A program made the translations under genes and the position numbers. Shown here piece by piece: positions 1 to 4,250 of a DNA stretch of 7,218 bases. The stretch is from an uncultured Eggerthella sp. (GTDB lineage Bacteria > Actinomycetota > Coriobacteriia > Coriobacteriales > Eggerthellaceae). Where the stretch lies: the NCBI GenBank assembly GCA_902470405.1, contig CABRGJ010000040.1, positions 1-7,218 on the forward strand. Direction: 5' to 3'. Under the pieces are notes generated by a model, which did no database searches, had not been told where the DNA came from, and worked only from the letters and a program-made list of their open reading frames with translations. Position 1 is the stretch's first letter. Each line of letters opens with the position of its first letter.

Positions 1-155
1 ATGGATATGTGAAGGCACATGCCGATTGCCATACGTCGCTCAAGGGTGTCTATGTCGCAGGCGATGTGCGCACCACGCCACTGCGTCAGGTGGTTACCGC
101 CACCGCAGACGGCGCTCTTGCGGCGGAAGCGGCAGTGGCGTACCTGTCGGAATAG
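1..155 (+). CDS. trxB: Thioredoxin reductase, C-terminal end (partial, 5' end outside window)
   Basis: This is the last 50 codons of an FAD/NADPH flavoprotein, read in frame from base 3 to the TAG at 153-155. The segment GVYVAGDVR followed by PLRQVVTATADGALAA matches the conserved C-terminal FAD-contact motif of bacterial thioredoxin reductases (usual form GVFAAGDVR...LRQ..TAA.DGA.AA). The enzyme passes electrons from NADPH to thioredoxin in the cytoplasm. The redox-active CxxC and the NADPH-binding domain would lie upstream, outside the window, so a close relative such as another TrxB-like or AhpF-type reductase cannot be fully excluded. A terminator at 210-241 probably ends this transcript. 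The gene is co-oriented with prfA. Confidence 0.85.
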   Translation, partial: GYVKAHADCHTSLKGVYVAGDVRTTPLRQVVTATADGALAAEAAVAYLSE

Positions 156-171
156 CTACCAGGTCGAAATA

Positions 172-180
172 TGATATGAT
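172..180 (+). promoter_or_regulatory. Candidate extended -10 promoter element upstream of prfA
   Basis: The bases TG-A-TATGAT (172-180) fit an extended -10 element: TG, one base, then five of six matches to TATAAT. No good -35 hexamer lies 16-18 bases upstream, which an extended -10 can tolerate. Transcription would start near 187, upstream of the hairpin at 210-241. It is the only promoter-like sequence I see ahead of prfA, because just 31 bases separate the hairpin from the prfA start. The call rests on consensus matching alone. Confidence 0.35.
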
Positions 181-205
181 TCTCATTTGTCAGTACGCGA
201 GAATC
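178..205. repeat. Inverted repeat in the trxB-prfA gap
   Basis: GATTCTC (178-184) and GAGAATC (199-205) are perfect 7-base complements with a 14-base spacer. They lie just before the terminator hairpin and overlap the candidate -10 element. The repeat could be an operator, or a stem-loop in read-through RNA from trxB. It is not followed by a T-run, so it is not itself a terminator. Confidence 0.4.
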
Positions 206-209
206 TTTG

Positions 210-241
210 AAGCAGGCTCCTTCTGGCGGGCCTGCTTTTTT
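210..241 (+). terminator. Rho-independent terminator between trxB and prfA
   Basis: The arm AAGCAGGC (210-217) pairs with GCCTGCTT (230-237), extended inwards by a G-U and a C-G pair. The hairpin runs directly into T236-T241. This is a classical intrinsic terminator for trxB. It also sits between the only visible promoter-like element and prfA, so it could act as an attenuator in the prfA leader. Confidence 0.8.
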
Positions 242-263
242 ATCGAACAGAACCGAGTCAATA

Positions 264-268
264 GAGGG
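264..268 (+). promoter_or_regulatory. Ribosome binding site of prfA
   Basis: GAGGG lies 4 bases before the ATG at 273. It fixes the start there and rules out the in-frame TTG at 207, which would place the N-terminus inside the terminator hairpin. Confidence 0.7.
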
Positions 269-272
269 AATT

Positions 273-1340
273 ATGCGCGAAAAGCTTGAGAAGATCGTAG
301 CAGCATATGGTGAGCTTGAAGCGAAGATGGGCGATCCTGCCATCGTCGCGAACCAGTCCGAGTACAACAAACTCGCGAAGGACTACGCGAACCAAGGCGA
401 ATTGGCGCGCGCAGCCAAGGAGTACCTTTCCTTGCTCGACGATCTTGCAGCTGCGAAGGAGATGTTGGGCGATTCCGATATGAAGGAATTCGCACAGGAA
501 GAGATTTCCACCATTGAAGCGCGCTTGCCGCAGCTTGAGGAGGATATCAAGTTCATGCTCATTCCGTCCGATCCAGCGGACGAGAAGGACATCATCGTCG
601 AGATTCGCGCAGGTGCAGGTGGCGATGAAGCCGCTATTTTCGCAGGCGACCTTTATAACATGTACACGCGCTTCGCATCCGATCAGGGTTGGAAGTGCGA
701 GACCATGGATATGCATGCCTCTGAAGCAGGCGGTTTCAAAGAGATCTCGTTCAAGATGCTGGGTGACCGTGTTTATTCCATCATGAAGTTCGAGTCGGGT
801 GTTCACCGTGTGCAGCGCGTACCTAAGACTGAAAGCCAAGGTCGCATCCATACTTCTACGGCAACTGTGGCCGTGCTTCCTGAGGCCGACGAAGTCGAGG
901 TTGAGATCAATCAGAACGATCTGCGCATCGATGTCTATCGCGCTGGTGGTCCGGGTGGTCAGTGCGTCAATACCACAGACTCTGCAGTGCGTATCACGCA
1001 TTTGCCGACCGGCTTGGTCGTGCAATCGCAAGATCAGAAATCCCAGCTCCAGAATAAGATCGCTGCGATGAGCGTATTGCGTGCACGCCTTTACGAGAAG
1101 ATGCTGGCTGACCAGCAAGCCGCCGAGGGCGCTGAACGTCGTAGCCAGATCGGTACGGGCGATCGTTCCGAGAAGATCCGCACCTACAATGGTCCGCAGG
1201 ATCGCGTGACCGACCATCGCATTGGCTATAACGGCACATACAATGGTGTATTGCTCGGTTCGGGTGGTGCTGGTCTGCAGGATCTTATCACGGCGCTTCA
1301 GGCAGCAGATCGTGCTGCGAAGTTGGAGAGTGCGGTCTAG
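273..1340 (+). CDS. prfA: Peptide chain release factor 1 (RF1)
   Basis: PrfA is the 355-residue class I release factor that recognises UAA and UAG in the ribosomal A site and triggers hydrolysis of peptidyl-tRNA; the family is usually about 355-360 residues. The alpha-helical N-terminal domain covers roughly residues 1-100, followed by AGAGGDEA at 113-120. The stop-codon recognition tripeptide is P184-K185-T186, a PxT motif typical of RF1 rather than the SPF of RF2. The catalytic loop is GGPGGQ with Gln230, the residue that PrmC methylates, followed by [17 protein letters not shown]. The ATG at 273 was chosen because of the GAGGG ribosome binding site and because MREKLEKIV matches the usual RF1 N-terminus. 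The gene ends in TAG, a codon read by RF1 itself, and prmC begins in the same frame after one codon (TTC). The identification is secure. Confidence 0.98.
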   Translation: MREKLEKIVAAYGELEAKMGDPAIVANQSEYNKLAKDYANQGELARAAKEYLSLLDDLAAAKEMLGDSDMKEFAQEEISTIEARLPQLEEDIKFMLIPSDPADEKDIIVEIRAGAGGDEAAIFAGDLYNMYTRFASDQGWKCETMDMHASEAGGFKEISFKMLGDRVYSIMKFESGVHRVQRVPKTESQGRIHTSTATVAVLPEADEVEVEINQNDLRIDVYRAGGPGGQCVNTTDSAVRITHLPTGLVVQSQDQKSQLQNKIAAMSVLRARLYEKMLADQQAAEGAERRSQIGTGDRSEKIRTYNGPQDRVTDHRIGYNGTYNGVLLGSGGAGLQDLITALQAADRAAKLESAV

Positions 1341-1343
1341 TTC

Positions 1344-2405
1344 GTGGCTCCACAAGATCAGACGTGGACTGTTAAGGCAATTCTAGACTGGTGCGTGGGC
1401 TATCTCGCCAATAAGGGCGATGCGAACCCGCGTCTTTCTGCTCAGTGGTTGCTGGGGGAGGCGATGGGCCTTTCGCGTATTGAGCTCTATACCAACCTCG
1501 ATAAACCGCTTTCTGAAGAGGAACGCACCACTATGCGCGCATGGGTCGTTCGCCGTGGGCAGGGTGAGCCGCTACAGTTGATCTGTGGTACGGCGCCCTT
1601 TCGCCATATGGTGCTGGAGGTTGCTCCTGGAGTGCTGATCCCGCGTCCTGAGACCGAGGTGCTGGTAAGCGAAGTGCTTGCATTGTTTCCGCCACCGAAG
1701 CAGGTCAGTACTCATGCATTCGAAGATCTGCCGGACGGTTTTGAGCAGAGTGTAAGTGCCGAAGATTCTGCGAGAGAGATTCCTGTTGTTGAGCTTGGTG
1801 AGGCCGACAAGCGTCTTCACGGCGCAAATCAAAAGAACGATACCCTTGCTGATGAGGCAGGATCAGAACCATCAGAACCAGCGCCGATCCGTGCGATCGA
1901 CCTTTGTACAGGATCAGGCTGTATCGCGTGTGCGCTTGCGACCGAGCATCCCCAGATGGAAGTTCTTGCGCTCGATATCGAACCTCGTGCACTCGAGCTT
2001 GCGAGACGAAATGCAGAGAACCAAGGTGTTGCGGATCGTATCAATGTGGTAGAAAGCGATCTGCTTTCGGTCCTTGTTGCAAATTCCGAGAACGTTGGAG
2101 CTTTCGATGTGATCGTCTCGAACCCGCCCTACATCCCTTCGGATATCGTCGATGAACTTGCTGCCGAGGTGAGTGAATTTGAGCCTCGTCTCGCACTAGA
2201 TGGAGGAGCGGATGGCCTCGATCTCTTTCGTCGTTTCATTGACGATGCTTGCATGCTCTTAAGGCCAGGTGGTACCCTTGCCGTCGAGCTTTTCGAAGGA
2301 TCGCTTAAAGAAGCGCGCAAGATCGCATTCGATCACAATTTTTCGGAAGCGCGCATCGTGCAAGATCTCACCAACCGCGATCGGATCCTTGTTGCAACAA
2401 AATAA
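1344..2405 (+). CDS. prmC: Release factor glutamine N5-methyltransferase (HemK family) with an acidic insertion
   Basis: PrmC uses S-adenosylmethionine to methylate the GGQ glutamine of RF1 and RF2. The N-terminal substrate-binding helical domain (about residues 1-95) leads into LIPRPETE (P100-R101-P102-E103-T104-E105). The Rossmann domain shows motif I D186-LCTGSG and the catalytic NPPY at 260-263. At 353 residues it is clearly longer than the usual 280-290. The excess is a hydrophilic, Asp/Glu-rich stretch at about 116-180 between the two domains, where most homologues have around 10 residues. The GTG start follows the prfA stop by 3 bases. The nearest GGAG (1325-1328) is 15 bases upstream, too far to be efficient, so translational coupling to prfA is likely. 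Two alternatives are possible in principle: a later start (ATG at 1464 would delete conserved N-terminal helices) or UAG read-through from prfA. The stop is TAA. Confidence 0.96.
   Translation: MAPQDQTWTVKAILDWCVGYLANKGDANPRLSAQWLLGEAMGLSRIELYTNLDKPLSEEERTTMRAWVVRRGQGEPLQLICGTAPFRHMVLEVAPGVLIPRPETEVLVSEVLALFPPPKQVSTHAFEDLPDGFEQSVSAEDSAREIPVVELGEADKRLHGANQKNDTLADEAGSEPSEPAPIRAIDLCTGSGCIACALATEHPQMEVLALDIEPRALELARRNAENQGVADRINVVESDLLSVLVANSENVGAFDVIVSNPPYIPSDIVDELAAEVSEFEPRLALDGGADGLDLFRRFIDDACMLLRPGGTLAVELFEGSLKEARKIAFDHNFSEARIVQDLTNRDRILVATK
1689..1883 (+). other. Acidic low-complexity insertion within prmC
   Basis: This stretch encodes about residues 116-180 of PrmC. It is rich in Glu, Asp, Ser, Ala and Pro, includes ADEAGSEPSEPAP just before the methyltransferase core, and has no recognisable fold. 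It joins the end of the IPRPETE helix region to the first Rossmann strand (AIDLCTGSG). It keeps the reading frame, and the motifs on both sides are intact, so it is not a frameshift artefact. Confidence 0.75.
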
Positions 2406-2448
2406 CGTATGTTCGCATGTTGTTTTCGTTCATAACGCGTAGGGTCGC

Positions 2449-2477
2449 TTCATATTGTTCGTCTGGTTTGTTACACT
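2449..2477 (+). promoter_or_regulatory. Candidate sigma-70-type promoter for gene A
   Basis: TTCATA (2449-2454, four of six to the -35 consensus) is spaced exactly 17 bases from TACACT (2472-2477, four of six to the -10 consensus). A TG at 2469-2470 makes it an extended -10. Transcription would start near 2484, giving a leader of about 30 bases. No terminator is visible between prmC and this point, so read-through from prfA-prmC is also possible. Confidence 0.5.
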
Positions 2478-2504
2478 GGGCGAGCTTTTTAGTATCGTGC
2501 GAAG

Positions 2505-2509
2505 AAAGG
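2505..2509 (+). promoter_or_regulatory. Ribosome binding site of gene A
   Basis: AAAGG precedes two adjacent in-frame ATG codons at 2513 and 2516. The spacers are 3 and 6 bases, which favours 2516. The in-frame ATG at 2417 lacks such a site and would bury the signal peptide. Confidence 0.6.
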
Positions 2510-2515
2510 TTCATG

Positions 2516-4042
2516 ATGAACGTAAAGAACATGCGCTCTATTCTTGTATCTTTTTTACTCGCGTTCGTGCTTGCATTCGGCGTTTCGATGCCAGCGTTCG
2601 CGTACGAAGAAGGAGCGACTTCCGCATCAGGGGAGGACGAGTCGATCTCAGTTGCTGCTGATGGCGCCATGGTTATCCTTGATGCGAACGGCAATATTGC
2701 CCCCGGTAATTGGAGCGTTGATGTTGACGATGGCCAGTTCAATGTGAGCGTTCAGGGTGCTCCCTCGAACGATGTTGTTTGGCGTTCTGCGAACGAGATG
2801 GTGGCGCAGGTCAAGTATGGTGCTGCAGCGGGTTTCGATAGCAATACGAAAGCGACCATCGTCATCACGGGGCAGGGTAGTACACCCATCACTGTTTCAT
2901 ACGGTGGCGATACAGCGCAGTTCCGCATCATCGTTCAGCCGATCAATATCGATTCGAGCGCTTATACGTGGGGAGCTCCTGCGAATTGTACCTACACCGG
3001 CAATTTCCTCGAACCGCCCGTTACTATCACAGGCAAGTGTCTCACGTACGTCAATGGCACTCTGCAGCAGAGCTATGGCCAGCTGAAAGAGGGTATTGAT
3101 TACATGATCGAATACCACAACAATCGTGATGTCGGTACCGCAACTGCGGTCGTGACTGGTGTTGGTAATTACAAAGGAACGAGGACATTCACGTTCCAGA
3201 TCACGCAAGCGCCTGCTTCTGGCTCCAATGGTGGATCATCGAATTCGTCTGGTGGCTCAGATGATATCGATCAATCCGGTATCGCTTCTGATGCGGGTGC
3301 GACCACGGTCGTTCCCCAGGAAAAGCCGCATGCTCCTGAGGTAACAGGCACTTGGAAAAAGACCAAAGGCAAATGGTGGTTCTCGTATGATGCCGCGAGC
3401 GCATCAGCTCAAAGCAAGTCTTGGCCTGCGAATGAGTGGGTCACCATCAAAGGAAAGCAATATCACTTCAAGACCGATGGCTATATGAATTCGGGTTGGT
3501 TCCAGAGTGGGAACACGTGGTATTACCTTGGCTCCGATGGTGCTATGAAGACCGGTTGGCAGAAGGTGAAGGGGAAATGGTATTACCTAGCCTCTGATGG
3601 CATCATGCAAACTGGCAAGAAGCTGATCAACAATAAGATCTATTACCTTACGGGATCAGGCGCTATGAAGACTGGTTGGAATGCAGAGGAGAGCGGATGG
3701 TTCTATTACACGAGTTCCGGCGCGATGAAGACCGGTTGGCAGAAAGTGAAAGGTAAGTGGTATTATCTCTCGCCTTCGAACGGCATTATGCAGACTGGTT
3801 TCTATGACGTTGCGGGAGCGCGCTATTATTCCAATGGATCTGGTGCGATGCAGACCGGTTGGAAGAAGCTCGATGGCAAGTGGTATCACTTCAAGAGTTC
3901 CGGCGTGATGGAGACCAACGCATGGGTCTCTGGTAAGTACTGGGTCGGCCAGGATGGTGTGATGGCTACCAATGCGTGGGTCGATAACGAGCAGTACTAT
4001 GTTGATGGCAAGGGCGTTTGGGTGAAAGGCGCGACGCGCTAG
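2516..4042 (+). CDS. Secreted Ig-like domain protein with cell-wall-binding repeats (gene A)
   Basis: This 508-residue protein is predicted to be secreted. Residues 1-29 form a Sec signal peptide (Lys4 and Arg7, hydrophobic core SILVSFLLAFVLAF, cleavage after AFA). Residues of about 45-135 resemble a bacterial Ig-like (Big_2-type) fold centred on VVWRSANEMVAQV with Trp89. Residues of about 146-228 form the YTG...EGIDYMIEYHNN...GNYKGT repeat domain, with Y160-T161-G162 and G217-N218-Y219. A Ser/Gly-rich linker (about 229-276) leads to about eleven 20-residue wall-binding repeats (from Gly278 to the C-terminus), the CW_binding_1/choline-binding type. There is no LPXTG motif, late membrane helix or catalytic domain, so I infer non-covalent attachment to the wall and a binding or adhesion role. 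The ligand of the repeats is unknown here. The start could also be 2513. The stop is TAG, and a strong terminator follows 81 bases later. Confidence 0.85.
   Translation: MNVKNMRSILVSFLLAFVLAFGVSMPAFAYEEGATSASGEDESISVAADGAMVILDANGNIAPGNWSVDVDDGQFNVSVQGAPSNDVVWRSANEMVAQVKYGAAAGFDSNTKATIVITGQGSTPITVSYGGDTAQFRIIVQPINIDSSAYTWGAPANCTYTGNFLEPPVTITGKCLTYVNGTLQQSYGQLKEGIDYMIEYHNNRDVGTATAVVTGVGNYKGTRTFTFQITQAPASGSNGGSSNSSGGSDDIDQSGIASDAGATTVVPQEKPHAPEVTGTWKKTKGKWWFSYDAASASAQSKSWPANEWVTIKGKQYHFKTDGYMNSGWFQSGNTWYYLGSDGAMKTGWQKVKGKWYYLASDGIMQTGKKLINNKIYYLTGSGAMKTGWNAEESGWFYYTSSGAMKTGWQKVKGKWYYLSPSNGIMQTGFYDVAGARYYSNGSGAMQTGWKKLDGKWYHFKSSGVMETNAWVSGKYWVGQDGVMATNAWVDNEQYYVDGKGVWVKGATR
3347..4030 (+). repeat. 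Cell-wall-binding repeat tract of gene A
   Basis: About eleven tandem units follow the pattern (G)W-x5-WYY-x4-SGAM-x-TG. The first three are an entry segment starting at GTW. Bases 3560-3925 encode six units of 20, 20, 20, 21, 20 and 21 residues that match, unit by unit, a block present twice in gene B. The tract closes with a cap containing YWVGQDG and AWVDNEQYYV. Confidence 0.85.
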
Positions 4043-4123
4043 GCAATAGATCCGTTCATGGATCAAAAAACGCCACATGGTCTATCGTATGGTTTGCTGC
4101 TACAGCATTCACGAGAGATGATG

Positions 4124-4151
4124 ACAGGGGAGCGATCAGCTCCCCTGTTTT
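4124..4151 (+). terminator. Rho-independent terminator after gene A
   Basis: A perfect 10-bp stem, ACAGGGGAGC (4124-4133) with GCTCCCCTGT (4139-4148), encloses the loop GATCA. It is followed by a short T-tract (TTTTCGTT). It isolates gene A transcription from gene B. Confidence 0.9.
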
Positions 4152-4180
4152 CGTTAAAAGATGGTTTCTGACAGGCGTCT

Positions 4181-4209
4181 TTGTTATCTTGCGCTCTATT
4201 CGATAAGAT
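4181..4209 (+). promoter_or_regulatory. Candidate promoter for gene B
   Basis: TTGTTA (4181-4186) and TAAGAT (4204-4209) each match four of six consensus bases, with a 17-base spacer. This would start transcription near 4216 and give a leader of about 35 bases. A promoter is needed here because a strong terminator lies just upstream. An alternative -35, CTGACA at 4168-4173, has no -10 at correct spacing. Confidence 0.45.
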
Positions 4210-4213
4210 AGAG
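4194..4213. repeat. Inverted repeat overlapping the gene B -10 region
   Basis: CTCTAT (4194-4199) and ATAGAG (4208-4213) are perfect complements 8 bases apart, spanning the candidate -10. A second pair, TATCTT (4185-4190) and AAGATA (4205-4210), is interleaved with it. Either could be a repressor site. No regulator gene is in the window. Confidence 0.35.
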
Positions 4214-4238
4214 ATGATGTTTTCTGCAACACCCAGAT

Positions 4239-4244
4239 AAGGAG
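4239..4244 (+). promoter_or_regulatory. Ribosome binding site of gene B
   Basis: AAGGAG lies 6 bases before the ATG at 4251, an optimal arrangement. It fixes the start despite the unusually long segment before the signal-peptide core. Confidence 0.85.
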
Positions 4245-4250
4245 TATGAA

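Noticed and set aside
171..187. Fur- or DtxR-like box in ATGATATGATTCTCAT
   Set aside because: Only the outer ATGA/TCAT and a couple of inner positions are symmetric, too weak for a metal-regulator call, and neither trxB nor prfA is an expected target.
207..272. Upstream in-frame TTG start for prfA giving 22 extra residues
   Set aside because: It would start inside the terminator hairpin and has no ribosome binding site. The ATG at 273 has one and matches the RF1 N-terminus.
258..1355. Long - strand open frame (365 codons) antisense to prfA
   Set aside because: It mirrors the whole prfA gene, has no recognisable domain, and its product composition (many Arg, His, Leu) is typical of an antisense shadow of biased codons. 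PrfA on the + strand is certain.
2417..2515. Upstream in-frame ATG start for gene A
   Set aside because: It would put some 33 residues before the signal peptide, and the predicted promoter would lie inside the coding region. AAAGG at 2505-2509 supports 2513 or 2516.
4049..4070. Hairpin GATCC/GGATC followed by an A-run just after gene A
   Set aside because: It has only a 5-bp stem, and the A-run is on the wrong strand for terminating gene A. The 10-bp stem at 4124-4148 is the real terminator.
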